The position numbers were made by a program, and so were the translations under genes. Shown one piece after another: positions 23,826-32,786 of a stretch of DNA of 64,000 nucleotides. Location of the stretch: the NCBI RefSeq assembly GCF_005877055.1, contig NZ_CP039424.1, positions 992,001-1,056,000 of the forward strand. The letters run 5' to 3'. The first letter of the stretch is position 1, and the number at the start of each line of letters is the position of its first letter. The stretch is from Citricoccus sp. SGAir0253 (GTDB lineage Bacteria > Actinomycetota > Actinomycetes > Actinomycetales > Micrococcaceae). The notes beneath the pieces were generated by a model. It was given only the letters and a program-made list of their open reading frames with translations, was not told the DNA's origin and made no database searches.

Positions 23826-24881
23826 ATGGCCGGAAAGTCCCTGATCACCCTGCTCGCCTCGGCACTGACCACCCCGCGGGCGCCGCAGGACTTCCTCGCG
23901 CTGCTGGACCCCGTCCACTCGGCGCGGCAGCTGCGCGGCGTCGTGACCCGGGTGGACCGCTCGGTGCCCGGCTCGGCGACCATCGCCTTCCGTCCCGGCC
24001 CGGGCTGGAGGGGACACCGGGCGGGGCAGTGGGCGCGCATCGGCGTGGACGTGGACGGGGTCCGGCAGTGGCGCTCCTACTCCCTGTCCGCCGCGGCCGG
24101 CGCCGACCCGGAGATCACCGTGACGGACATCGGCACCGTCTCCGGCACCCTGGTGCGGCACACCGAGCCGGGGGACGTGCTCTTCCTGGCCCGTCCCGAG
24201 GGTGACTTCACCCTGCCCGAGCACCCGCGGCCGCTGCTGATGCTCACCGCCGGCTCCGGGCTGACCCCCGTGATGTCCATGATCCGCACGCTCGTCCCGC
24301 GCCGGCCCGACGCGGACGTGGTGCTGGTCCACTCGGCGCGCACCCCCGAGACGTCCCTGTTCCGCGAGGAGCTGGCCGAGCTCGCCGACCAGTTCCCCGG
24401 ACTGCGGGTCCACCACCACGCGAGCGCCGAGGAGGGCCGGCTGGACCTGACCGGCCCGGACGTGCTGGACCGGCTGTGCCCGGACTGGCGCGAGCGGGCG
24501 GCCTACGCGTGCGGCCCGTCCGGCTTCCTCGACGACGCCGAGGCGCTCTGGGCGGGCGAGTCCCGTGCCGGCGAGTTGACGATCGAGCGCTTCCGGGCGG
24601 ACCTCGTGACCGGCGAGCCCGGCGCCGGCGGGCTCACCGTGTTCGAGGCCTCGGACGTGGAGGCGGACGCCCCCGGCGACGTGCCCCTGCTCGAGGTGGC
24701 CGAGGACGCCGGCATCCCCGCCCCGAGCGGGTGCCGCATGGGCATCTGCCACGCCTGCCTCGTGCCGCTGCGCTCCGGGCAGGTCACGGACCTGCGCACC
24801 GGCGAGGTCCACGGTGACCCCGGCCAGCTCATCCAGACGTGCGTCAGCGCGGCGGCCGGCCCCGTGAGCCTGGGCCTGTGA
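23826..24881 (+). CDS. ferredoxin reductase (FNR-like flavin/NADPH plus 2Fe-2S), desaturase electron donor
   Basis: The 351-residue protein has an FAD domain (RQWRSYSLSAA), an NAD(P)-binding domain (MLTAGSGLTPVMSMIRTL, AYACGPSGFLDDAE) and a C-terminal plant-type 2Fe-2S domain (CRMGICHACLVPL plus a final CVSAA cysteine). It probably transfers electrons from NADPH to the desaturase encoded 127 bases downstream, like the mycobacterial DesA3 partner. The ATG at 23826, with TAGGCT 7 bases upstream, is preferred to the one at 23787, which lies in the promoter. Confidence 0.92.
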   Translation: MAGKSLITLLASALTTPRAPQDFLALLDPVHSARQLRGVVTRVDRSVPGSATIAFRPGPGWRGHRAGQWARIGVDVDGVRQWRSYSLSAAAGADPEITVTDIGTVSGTLVRHTEPGDVLFLARPEGDFTLPEHPRPLLMLTAGSGLTPVMSMIRTLVPRRPDADVVLVHSARTPETSLFREELAELADQFPGLRVHHHASAEEGRLDLTGPDVLDRLCPDWRERAAYACGPSGFLDDAEALWAGESRAGELTIERFRADLVTGEPGAGGLTVFEASDVEADAPGDVPLLEVAEDAGIPAPSGCRMGICHACLVPLRSGQVTDLRTGEVHGDPGQLIQTCVSAAAGPVSLGL

Positions 24882-25008
24882 GCCGGGCACCCCGTCCCGC
24901 CGGGCGCCCTCCCGACGCTGGCCCCGGCACCTGACCCACCCCGCGCCGTCGGGCCCACCGGTCCGCGGACGCCCACCGATCCTCCCTCTCCCGACCCCTA
25001 GGAGAACC

Positions 25009-26256
25009 ATGACCCTCACCGCAGACCGCCGGACCGCCGGACTGGCCCAGGCCGCCGGCCGCCTCACCTCCGGGAAGCGGCCGAACGCCGTCGCCGGCCC
25101 GGACACCGTCAGCTGGGTGCCCACCACCACGTCCGCGACCGTGCGGCCCGGGGCGCTCGCCGCGAGCGGCGCGCCCGCCGTCCGCCCGCCCGCGGCCGCG
25201 CACCTGTCCGATGAGCAGGTGGCCGAGCTCGGCCGCGAGCTCGACGCCGTGCGCGACGGCATCCTCGCGCAGCGCGGGGCCTCCGACGCCGCCTACATCC
25301 GCCGGGTCATCCGGCTGCAGCGCGGGCTCGAGGTCGCCGGCCGCGCGTGCCTGTTGAACAGCCGCAGCAAGACCTCCTGGGTGGCCGGCACCGCCATGCT
25401 CACGGTCGCCAAGATCGTGGAGAACATGGAGATCGGGCACAACGTGCTCCACGGCCAGTGGGACTGGATGCGGGACCCGGACATCCACTCGACCACGTGG
25501 GAGTGGGACTTCGTCACCCCGTCCAAGGCCTGGCAGAACACCCACAACGACCTGCACCACCGCTGGACCAACGTGATCGGCAAGGACCGGGACGTGGGCT
25601 ACAACGTGCTACGCGTGGACGCCGACCAGCCGTGGGAGCCCAAGCACATCCTCAACCCCGTCATCAACGCGGGCCTGGCCCCGATCTTCGAGTGGGGCAT
25701 CGCCCTGTACGACCTCGAGATCGACCGCGTGAAGGCCGGCGAGAAGTCCACGGCCGAGCTCATGCACGACCTCAAGGTGGTGGGCCTGAAGGCCGCGCGG
25801 CAGTTCGCCAAGGACTACGCCGCCACCCCGCTGGCCGCGCAGCTGGTCTCCGGCTCCGGCAAGCAGGCGCTGCTCGGCACCGTCGTGGCCAACGGGCTGC
25901 GCAACATCTGGGCGCACGCGGTGATCTTCTGCGGGCACTTCCCCGAGGGGGCGGAGACCTTCACCGAGGAGATGGTCGAGGGCGAGACGCGCGGTGACTG
26001 GTACGTGCGGCAGATGATCGGCTCGGCCAACATCTCCGGCTCGAGGCTGATGCACTTCATGACCGGCAACCTCTCCCACCAGGTGGAGCACCACCTCTTC
26101 CCGGACCTTCCCTCCAACCGGTACGCCGAGGTGGCCGTGCAGGTCCGGGAGATCTGCGAACGCTACGGCCTGCCGTACAACACCGGCCCGTTGCACCGGC
26201 AGATCGGCTCCACGTGGGGCAAGATCTTCCGCCTGGCGCTGCCGAACGGGAAGTAG
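25009..26256 (+). CDS. membrane fatty-acid desaturase (DesA3-like)
   Basis: The 415-residue protein has the three histidine boxes of di-iron membrane desaturases: GHNVLHGQW, HNDLHHRWTN and QVEHHLFPDLP, with hydrophobic segments around them. It introduces a double bond into an acyl chain using electrons from the upstream reductase. The first 60 residues are Ala/Pro-rich and atypical. AGGAG lies 6 bases before the ATG. PucR, reductase and desaturase form one functional unit. Confidence 0.93.
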   Translation: MTLTADRRTAGLAQAAGRLTSGKRPNAVAGPDTVSWVPTTTSATVRPGALAASGAPAVRPPAAAHLSDEQVAELGRELDAVRDGILAQRGASDAAYIRRVIRLQRGLEVAGRACLLNSRSKTSWVAGTAMLTVAKIVENMEIGHNVLHGQWDWMRDPDIHSTTWEWDFVTPSKAWQNTHNDLHHRWTNVIGKDRDVGYNVLRVDADQPWEPKHILNPVINAGLAPIFEWGIALYDLEIDRVKAGEKSTAELMHDLKVVGLKAARQFAKDYAATPLAAQLVSGSGKQALLGTVVANGLRNIWAHAVIFCGHFPEGAETFTEEMVEGETRGDWYVRQMIGSANISGSRLMHFMTGNLSHQVEHHLFPDLPSNRYAEVAVQVREICERYGLPYNTGPLHRQIGSTWGKIFRLALPNGK

Positions 26257-26312
26257 GCGGGCCAGGGCGCCAGGGCCGAGGGGAGGGGCCGGGGCCCCGA
26301 CCCCTCCCGAGG

Positions 26313-26373
26313 GTCACGTACACGACGGGCGGTGGCCCGTGCGGCGTGTCGCCCCGCGCGTCGTGTACGTGAC
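26313..26373 (+). repeat. 61-bp palindromic intergenic element, copy 5
   Basis: Perfect ends GTCACGTACACG and CGTGTACGTGAC. Inside, ACGGGC-GGTG-GCCCGT makes a hairpin and GCGGCGTGTCGC follows. It lies between the desaturase gene and rimI. Confidence 0.92.
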
Positions 26374-26434
26374 GGTGGGGGGTGGGGTCGGTGGACAGGT
26401 CACGCGGCGGGCGCCCGTTCGTAGAATGGCGCGC

Positions 26435-26974
26435 ATGCTGCTGCCGCCCGATCCCGTCCTGCCCGACGGCTACGTCCTGCGCCCCATGACGGACGAGGAC
26501 CTGCCCGCCGTGCACGCCCTCGAGACCCGGTTGTTCCCGCACGACGCCTGGCCGCTGCAGTTCTTCGAGGAGGAGCTGTCCCAGGCCGGGCCGCAGGACC
26601 ACGGCCGGACGCGGGACTACCGGGTCGTCGCGGCGGCCGGGGCGCCGGGCGCCGGCGGGGACGACGGCGGCCTGGTCGGGTACTGCGGGCTGATGTGCGT
26701 CCCGCCGCTGGCCGACGTCCAGACCATCGCCGTGGTGCCCGAGGCGGAGGGGCGCGGGCTGGGCACGGCCATGCTCCAGTGGATGGTGGCCGAGGCCGCC
26801 CGGCGCGGGGCGCGCGACGTGCTGCTCGAGGTGCGGGCCGACAACCAGCGGGCCCAGCAGCTCTACCTGCGCCACGGCTTCGAGCACATCCACACGCGCG
26901 CCGGCTACTACCCGGGCGGCCACGGCCACCCACCGGTGGACGCGCTCATCATGCGCCGGCGCATCACCGTCTGA
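26435..26974 (+). CDS. rimI: ribosomal protein S18-alanine N-acetyltransferase-like GNAT
   Basis: The 179-residue GNAT protein has the acetyl-CoA loop VVPEAEGRGLGTAML and the RimI-like EVRADNQRAQQLYLRHGFEHIHTRAGYY end. RimI acetylates the S18 N-terminus in E. coli; in actinobacteria the gene usually sits between tsaB and tsaD. ATG 26435 has TAGAAT (26422-26427) 7 bases upstream; ATG 26426 overlaps that hexamer. A Gly-rich loop of about 12 residues around 70 is an insertion relative to E. coli RimI. Confidence 0.88.
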   Translation: MLLPPDPVLPDGYVLRPMTDEDLPAVHALETRLFPHDAWPLQFFEEELSQAGPQDHGRTRDYRVVAAAGAPGAGGDDGGLVGYCGLMCVPPLADVQTIAVVPEAEGRGLGTAMLQWMVAEAARRGARDVLLEVRADNQRAQQLYLRHGFEHIHTRAGYYPGGHGHPPVDALIMRRRITV

Positions 26975-26990
26975 CACCCTCCCAACGGAG

Positions 26991-27033
26991 CGAGGACTGG
27001 TGGCCGGAGGGGGAATCCGGCCGCCAGTCCTCG
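26991..27033 (+). terminator. terminator hairpin after rimI
   Basis: A 17-bp stem (CGAGGACTGGTGGCCGG with CCGGCCGCCAGTCCTCG, one G-T pair) has a 9-base loop and lies 17 bases after the rimI stop. Confidence 0.85.
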
Positions 27034-27253
27034 CGTCTCGAGACGGTCACACGGGGCAGGCGGTGGGCGAAAGCTTGGTCTCGTGGCTCCTGCGTCCCCG
27101 ATGTGATCCAGTCAACGCCCGGACCCTCAAGAGGTTCGCCGGTTTCGGCCGATTGTTTGCTCAAGGTTGGCCGAAGGTCGCGGGCGGACATCTTGAGTCA
27201 AAGTTGGGCGTATGCACGTCTCCTTCCACGGGCGCCCGGGCGATCATGGAGAC

Positions 27254-27658
27254 ATGACCACTGCGCCGGTCCTCGACACCGATGCACTGGACCGATTGGG
27301 GGCTCAGCTGGATGACCCGGCGGTCCTGAGTGCCTTCATCCGCCGCTACGCGGCCATGCTCGACCACCGCGTCGAGCGGCTCCGCCACGCCCTGAGCCAC
27401 CGGGACCGGGACGACTGGCTGGACGCCGTGCTGTCCCTCAAGAGCTCCTCGGCCATGGTGGGGGCCGTGGGCCTGTCCGAGCTGGCCGGGGCCCTGATGT
27501 CCAGCGTGGCCCCGGCCTCGGCCGCACCGGCGCGGTGGCCCGAGGCCTCCTGCCTCGAGGAGATCGTCGCCCGGCTGCGGCGGCTCGCCGTGGAGACCGC
27601 GCAGCAGCTGCGGCTGTTCCTGGAGCGCCGGTTGGGCCAGGCCTCCGCAGACCGCTGA
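27254..27658 (+). CDS. Hpt-like domain protein lacking the phosphorylatable histidine
   Basis: The 134-residue helical protein has the shape of a histidine phosphotransfer domain: LDDPAVLSAFIRRYAAMLDHRVERLRHAL, then WLDAVLSLKSSSAMVGAVGLSELAGAL. In true Hpt domains the second helix reads AHxLKGSS; here L60 stands where the His should be while Leu-Lys and Ser-Ser are kept. It is convergent with the response regulator gene, 19 bases apart. I infer a binding-only or decoy partner of the two-component pair, but its relation to that pair is contextual. Upstream, three TCAAnGnTTGG-like direct repeats (about 27127, 27161 and 27198) may be regulator sites. Confidence 0.75.
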   Translation: MTTAPVLDTDALDRLGAQLDDPAVLSAFIRRYAAMLDHRVERLRHALSHRDRDDWLDAVLSLKSSSAMVGAVGLSELAGALMSSVAPASAAPARWPEASCLEEIVARLRRLAVETAQQLRLFLERRLGQASADR

Positions 27659-27677
27659 CGCGCCGCCGGCCCGCCGC

Positions 27678-28601
27678 CTATGCGCCCGGGCGCGCCGAGT
27701 CCGTGGCCCTGTAGCCGATGCCGCGGACGGTCTCGATCCAGCGCGGCTCCCGCGGATCGTCCTTGAGCTTGCGCCGCAGGTTGCCCACATGCACCTCCAC
27801 GGTCCGGGCGTCCGCCTCGGAGACGAAGGTGCCGGCGTCCGCGGACTCGCCGCGCAGGATGCGGGAGAGCTCGGTCTTGGACCGCACCACCCGGCCGCTG
27901 CGCAGCAGCGTCTCCAGCAGCGTGAACTCGGTGGGCGTCAGGGCCACCTCCCGGCCCGCGGCCGAGACGTGGTGCACCTGCGGGGAGAGCACCAGCCCGT
28001 CCAGGTGCAGCCGCTCCTCGACCGAGGTCCGGACCGTCCCGCCGTGGGCCCCGGCCGGGGACCCGTTCGACCCTGCAGCGGGGGCGCCGAAGCCGCCCGC
28101 GCCACCGGCCGATCCGTTCGTGCTCCCGCGCGGTGCGGCGGGAGGCGCGGGCGCCGTGGGCGCGGGGTCGCCGTCCGGGCAGGGGGCGCCGGGCACCGGA
28201 TCGTGCGGGGCCGGCTCGCCGCCCGGCGCGGAGCGCGGGCGCCGCAGCATGGCCTCGATCCGGGCACGCAGCTCACGGGGCCGGAACGGCTTGGTCAGGT
28301 AGTCGTCGGCGCCGGCGTCGAGGCCCATCAGGGTGTCGATCTCCTCGCCGCGGGCGGTCAGCATGACCACGTAGGCGTCGGTGAGCCGGCGGACCCGGCG
28401 GGTGACCTCGTAGCCGTCGATGTCCGGCAGGCCCAGGTCGATCGTGACGATCACCGGGTCGGAGTGCTCGACCGCCTCGACGCCCTCGGCGCCGCTGGAG
28501 GCCGCATGGACCTCGAAGCCCGACTGGCCCAGCAGGGCCACGAGCAGCTCGCGGATGTCCTCGTCGTCCTCGACGACCACGGCCACGCGCCGATCCTCCA
28601 C
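27678..28601 (-). CDS. OmpR/PhoB-family response regulator
   Basis: The 307-residue protein has a receiver domain (E11 and D12/D13, phosphoacceptor D55 in TIDLGLPDIDGY, T82, K104 in LTKPF), a long Gly/Pro/Ala/Ser-rich linker (about 115-195) and an OmpR-type winged helix (LTPTEFTLLETLLRSG, RTVEVHVGNLRRKL, IETVRGIGYRA). The 80-residue disordered linker is far longer than the usual 5-20. The GTG at 28601 is the start; the kinase gene is divergent, 88 bases away. Confidence 0.93.
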   Translation of the reverse strand: MEDRRVAVVVEDDEDIRELLVALLGQSGFEVHAASSGAEGVEAVEHSDPVIVTIDLGLPDIDGYEVTRRVRRLTDAYVVMLTARGEEIDTLMGLDAGADDYLTKPFRPRELRARIEAMLRRPRSAPGGEPAPHDPVPGAPCPDGDPAPTAPAPPAAPRGSTNGSAGGAGGFGAPAAGSNGSPAGAHGGTVRTSVEERLHLDGLVLSPQVHHVSAAGREVALTPTEFTLLETLLRSGRVVRSKTELSRILRGESADAGTFVSEADARTVEVHVGNLRRKLKDDPREPRWIETVRGIGYRATDSARPGA

Positions 28602-28689
28602 TGTGGAACCCCCCGTGCTGACTGTGATCCAAGGCTATCGTGATGATCGACAGCATAGAGGCCTCCCAGCGCCAGAACGGAGCGGTGAC

Positions 28690-30507
28690 ATGCCCGGACG
28701 TTCGCAGGTCCCCCTCCCGGACGGCGCGGGGCCCGTGGCCCCCGGCCCCGAGTCCATCCTGGACCGGCTCCCGGACCCCCCGCAGGGCCCGACGGCGGCC
28801 CCCGGCGACTCGGTGCCGGGCGGGGGCGAGGTCTACTTCGGGGCGCTGTCCCTGCGGCTGCGCGTCGTGCTCTCCCAGTTGCCGCTGACGCTGTCCGTCA
28901 TGGTCGTGGCACTCTTCCTGCTCGTCCTCCCCACGGAGGTGGGACGGATCGACTCCCATGCACTGTCCCTCGGCCTCGGCGGGGTGCTGGGGCTGACCGC
29001 GCTGGCAGCCGCCGTGCCCTGGGACCGGCTGCCCACCGTGGCCTACTGGTCGATCCCGCTGCTGGACTTCGTGGCGATCGCCCCGATCTGGTCCTCGGCC
29101 CGGCACGACCTGGACGGGATGTCCATGCTCTGCGCCTTCCCGGTCTTCTGGCTGGCCTGGAGCGGCGTCTACCCCTGTGCCGGGATCGGCCTCGGCGTGC
29201 TCGGCAGCGCCGCGGTCACGTGGTGGCCCTACCTGACGAATCTCGACCAGCTCACCACGGGCGAGGTCTTCCGCCCCACCCTGGTCCCCCTGTTCATGCT
29301 CGCGCTCGGCGTCGCCGCGAGCATCCTGTCCCGCAGCATGGACCGGCAGCGCGACGAGCTCGAGGAGTCGCTGGCGGAGATCCGGCAGCAGAACCGGCGC
29401 CTCGCCGCGGTCCTGGACGCCACCGACGTCGGGATCCTCGTCACGGACCGGCGGGGCCGGGGGCTGCTGATGAACGCCGCCCAGCGGCGCCAGCACCTCA
29501 TCGGCCAGCCGCCGGGACGGCACGACGCCCCCGAGCGGGACCTGCTGGCCTTCGAGGCGGACGGGCGGACGCCCATCCCCGTCACGGAGCGGCCGGTCTA
29601 CCGTGCGGTGCACGGGGAGAGCTTCTCCGGCCGGCTCGTGGCCCTGGGCCCCGTGGGCAACCAGCAGTTCCTGTCCATCTCCGCGCAGGCCATGCGGGAC
29701 GAGCGCGGCGCGTTCGACGGCACCGTGGTCGTGTTCCACAACGTCACCGACCTGCTCGACGCCGTCCGCTCGCGCGAGCGGTTCATGGCCAACGTGACCC
29801 ACGAGTTCCGCACGCCGCTGACCTCGATCATCGGCTTCCTGGACCTGGCGATCGAGGACGAGCAGGACGCCCGGCTGGCCGGCTACCTCGCCACCTGCCT
29901 GCGCAACGCCGAGCGGCTGCTGGACCTCGTGAACACCCTGCTGGAGAGCGCCTCGGGGGACACGTCGATCACGCCGGAGGACACCGACCTCGTGCCGCTC
30001 GTGGCGCACAGCGTGGACTCCGCGCAGGTGCGCGCCGCACACGCCGGCGTCGCCCTCGAGGCGCGGCTGCCCGAGTCGCTGCACGCACGGGCCGACCGGG
30101 CGCGGATGAGCCAGGTGGCGGACAACCTCGTCTCCAACGCGCTGAAGTACACCGAGGCCGGGGGCTCCGTGACGGTCACGCTGCGCGAGGTGGGGGACCG
30201 GGCCGAGCTCGAGGTCGCGGACACCGGGATCGGGATGACCCCGGAGGAGCTGGAGCAGGTGTTCCGGGACTTCTACCGCAGCGAGTACGTCCGGCGCGCG
30301 GCCATCCCCGGGACCGGGCTGGGGCTGGCGCTCACCCGCAGCTTCGTGCGCGGCCACGAGGGCGAGATCACCGTCCGGTCGGAGGCGGGCGTCGGCTCCG
30401 TGTTCACGGCGTGGATCCCGCTGGCCGGTCCGGGCGGCGGGGCCCGGGAGGACGGCGGCGCCGAGGGGCGGCCCCGCCCCGCCGACGAGGGCCGGCGCGG
30501 CGCCTGA
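28690..30507 (+). CDS. PAS-containing sensor histidine kinase
   Basis: The 605-residue membrane kinase has about six transmembrane segments (40-215), a coiled-coil stretch (RQRDELEESLAEIRQQNRRL), a PAS domain (about 240-355), the HisKA motif FMANVTHEFRTPLTSIIGF with phosphoacceptor His about residue 371, and an HATPase domain (NLVSNALKYTEAGG, ADTGIGMTPEE, GTGLGLAL). The architecture resembles light- or redox-sensing kinases with a multi-helix sensor, but the signal is unknown. It pairs with the divergent OmpR-type regulator; ATG at 28690. Confidence 0.92.
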   Translation: MPGRSQVPLPDGAGPVAPGPESILDRLPDPPQGPTAAPGDSVPGGGEVYFGALSLRLRVVLSQLPLTLSVMVVALFLLVLPTEVGRIDSHALSLGLGGVLGLTALAAAVPWDRLPTVAYWSIPLLDFVAIAPIWSSARHDLDGMSMLCAFPVFWLAWSGVYPCAGIGLGVLGSAAVTWWPYLTNLDQLTTGEVFRPTLVPLFMLALGVAASILSRSMDRQRDELEESLAEIRQQNRRLAAVLDATDVGILVTDRRGRGLLMNAAQRRQHLIGQPPGRHDAPERDLLAFEADGRTPIPVTERPVYRAVHGESFSGRLVALGPVGNQQFLSISAQAMRDERGAFDGTVVVFHNVTDLLDAVRSRERFMANVTHEFRTPLTSIIGFLDLAIEDEQDARLAGYLATCLRNAERLLDLVNTLLESASGDTSITPEDTDLVPLVAHSVDSAQVRAAHAGVALEARLPESLHARADRARMSQVADNLVSNALKYTEAGGSVTVTLREVGDRAELEVADTGIGMTPEELEQVFRDFYRSEYVRRAAIPGTGLGLALTRSFVRGHEGEITVRSEAGVGSVFTAWIPLAGPGGGAREDGGAEGRPRPADEGRRGA

Positions 30508-30573
30508 CGGGGGCGGTCGCTCGCCCCGGATGCCGGTCCCGCTCGGTCGCCGGTCCCGCTCGGGAGCGCCGGC

Positions 30574-31209
30574 TCAGGCCAGCAGCCGCCAGCTGCCGGG
30601 CTCCACGCGGGACCCCGCGCGCAGCCGGGCCGCGCCGGACTCGTCCCAGGCCTCGGCCCGGGCGATGTGCTCGGCCCGGGCCGCCCACGCGATGCACGCC
30701 TGCGGGATGTACGCGTCCTCCTGCCCCATGAACAGCCGACGCCGGAACATGGCCCACTCGATCGCCGGCACGGCCACCGGGTAGGCGCCGCCGACGTCGA
30801 TCGCCGCGAGCTCGGCCACCACCGCCTCCCGGCCGGACCGGGCGGCCAGCCACGCCCGGGTGGAGGCCAGTCCCAGCGGTTCGGCCAGGGCGGCCAGCCC
30901 GACGTCGAGGGCCGGGTCGGCCTCGACCGGCACCGGGAGCAGGTCCGTGGCGTTGCGCCACGTGCCGAAGGGCGAGCCGTCGGGGAGCACCACCACGCCG
31001 TCGGCCTCGGACGTGTTGCGCCAGGGGTCCTCGGGATCCAGCGACTCCACGAGGTCCGTCAGCACGCCGGCCGCCCACAGCCCGAACCACTGGGGCTCCG
31101 TGGCGGACAGGCGCCGCAGCTCATCGCTCGCGGCACTCCGGTAGGCATCGGACACCAGGGGTTCACACCGGCTGATGGTCCACCGGGAGACGGCCTCACG
31201 AACGGTCAC
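30574..31209 (-). CDS. hypothetical protein, unrecognised family
   Basis: The 211-residue soluble protein has no recognisable motif. It has a helical N-terminal part ([23 protein letters not shown] is partly amphipathic), a middle with [21 protein letters not shown], and a C-terminal segment [22 protein letters not shown] set the GTG at 31209 because AGAGGTGGGG lies just upstream; a frame extending 200 codons beyond it is antisense to tsaD. It lies between the kinase gene and tsaD with no clear partner. Confidence 0.65.
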   Translation of the reverse strand: MTVREAVSRWTISRCEPLVSDAYRSAASDELRRLSATEPQWFGLWAAGVLTDLVESLDPEDPWRNTSEADGVVVLPDGSPFGTWRNATDLLPVPVEADPALDVGLAALAEPLGLASTRAWLAARSGREAVVAELAAIDVGGAYPVAVPAIEWAMFRRRLFMGQEDAYIPQACIAWAARAEHIARAEAWDESGAARLRAGSRVEPGSWRLLA

Positions 31210-31429
31210 GGTAACCCCACCTCTGCAGTCGTCGGGGGAACGCGGCCGGGGGATCGCCGCGGGCCCCAGTCTAGTGAGCGGCCCCCGGGCGGACAGGGGT
31301 GCGGCGCCAGGCGCGTGGAAGACGAGTGGAGGCGGTGACCGCCGGGGCCGGAGCACGTGGTGCGCCCCCCACGCAGCCGCGGGCGGCCACCGGCGCCCGG
31401 CGTCCCGGACGCTTCCTAGAATGGAGGGC

Positions 31430-32668
31430 ATGCCAGCGCCCGAGACCTCCCCGTCCGCCGCCCCGTCCGCCCCCGCGACCGAACGCCGCGCCCCGCTCGT
31501 GCTGGGGATCGAGTCCTCGTGCGACGAGACCGGCTTCGGCATCGTCCGCGGCACGGAGCTGCTGGCCAACGCGGTGGCCTCCTCGATGGAGGAGCACGTG
31601 CGCTTCGGCGGGGTCATCCCCGAGATCGCCGCCCGCGCCCACCTCGAGGAGTTCATCCCCACCCTGCAGCAGGCCCTCGACACCGCCGGGGTCACGCTGG
31701 CGGACCTGGACGCGATCGCCGTGACCTCCGGGCCCGGGCTCGCCGGGGCGCTCATGGTCGGCGTCGCCGGCGCCAAGGCCCTCGCCCTGGCCACCGGCAC
31801 GCCGCTCTACGGCATCAACCACCTGGTGGCCCACGTGGGCGTCGGCGTCCTGGACGAGGTGACCGGGGCGCGAGCCGCGGCCGACCCGGCGACCGGGGCG
31901 GGCGCCGTCGGGACCCCGGCGGGTACCGGGAGGGGGCCGGCCGCCGTGCTGGGCGAGCGGGACGGCGGAGCGCTGCCCGGGCACCTGGGCGCGCTGCTCG
32001 TCTCCGGCGGGCACACCGAGATCCTGCGGGTCAACCGGCTCACCTCGGACGTGGAGCTGCTCGGCTCCACGATCGACGACGCCGCGGGCGAGGCCTACGA
32101 CAAGGTGGCGCGGCTGCTCGGGGCCGGATACCCCGGCGGGCCCGTGATCGACCGGCTCGCGCAGCAGGGCGACCCCACGGCGTTCCGGTTCCCGCGCGGG
32201 CTCAGCGCGCCGAAGTTTGTCGGGACGGCGGAGGAGCCCGGGCGGCACCGCCACGACTGGTCCTTCTCCGGGCTCAAGACCGCCGTGGCCCGCTGCGTGG
32301 AGCAGTTCGAGGCGGCCGGGGTGCCGGACGAGCGGATCCCGACGGCGGACATCGCCGCGTCCTTCCAGGAGGCCGTCGCGGACGTGATCACCGCCAAGGC
32401 CGTGCGGGCGTGCACCGAGCACGGCCTGGAGCACCTGGTGCTCGGCGGCGGGGTGGCCGCGAACTCCCGCCTGCGCGGGCTGCTCGCCGAGCGGTGCGCG
32501 GCCGCCGGGATCGGGCTGACCGTGCCGCCGCCGCGGCTGTGCACGGACAACGGCGCCATGGTGGCGGCCCTGGGCGCGCAGCTCGTGATGGACGGGGTGG
32601 CCCCCTCCGGCCTGGGCTTCGCCGCGGACCCGGGCCAGCCGGTCGGCGAGATCTCCCTCGTGGCCTGA
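31430..32668 (+). CDS. tsaD: tRNA N6-threonylcarbamoyladenosine synthase catalytic subunit TsaD
   Basis: The 412-residue ASKHA protein transfers threonylcarbamoyl to A37 of tRNAs with TsaB and TsaE. It has [17 protein letters not shown], the metal-binding AARAHLEEF and INHLVAHV histidines, [10 protein letters not shown], and the late [16 protein letters not shown] 30-residue Gly/Ala/Pro insertion (about 150-185) is unusual for the family. The ATG at 31430 has TAGAAT (31417-31422) 7 bases upstream. Confidence 0.95.
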   Translation: MPAPETSPSAAPSAPATERRAPLVLGIESSCDETGFGIVRGTELLANAVASSMEEHVRFGGVIPEIAARAHLEEFIPTLQQALDTAGVTLADLDAIAVTSGPGLAGALMVGVAGAKALALATGTPLYGINHLVAHVGVGVLDEVTGARAAADPATGAGAVGTPAGTGRGPAAVLGERDGGALPGHLGALLVSGGHTEILRVNRLTSDVELLGSTIDDAAGEAYDKVARLLGAGYPGGPVIDRLAQQGDPTAFRFPRGLSAPKFVGTAEEPGRHRHDWSFSGLKTAVARCVEQFEAAGVPDERIPTADIAASFQEAVADVITAKAVRACTEHGLEHLVLGGGVAANSRLRGLLAERCAAAGIGLTVPPPRLCTDNGAMVAALGAQLVMDGVAPSGLGFAADPGQPVGEISLVA

Positions 32669-32697
32669 CCCCGGCCGGCGCCCCGCCGCCGCCCGGG

Positions 32698-32758
32698 GTC
32701 ACGTACACGCCCGAGGGGGCGACACGCCGTGGAACCCGCCGTGCATCGTGTACGTAAC
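32698..32758 (-). repeat. 61-bp palindromic intergenic element, copy 6 (reverse orientation)
   Basis: Ends GTCACGTACACG and CGTGTACGTAAC (one base off). The internal GGCGTGTCGCC is found on the minus strand, so this copy is inverted relative to the others. It lies between the convergent tsaD and GCS2-type genes. Confidence 0.9.
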
Positions 32759-32786
32759 CTCGACGGCGACGCCGTGTCGCCCGCCA

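Noticed and set aside
26975-27253. tRNA or small RNA in the gap after rimI
   Set aside because: Besides the terminator I see only weak TCAAGG-like direct repeats and no cloverleaf or conserved RNA.
10491-32758. 61-bp palindromes as ordinary terminators
   Set aside because: They occur in both convergent and divergent regions, in tandem, with exactly fixed length and conserved ends and no T-run, which ordinary terminators do not show.
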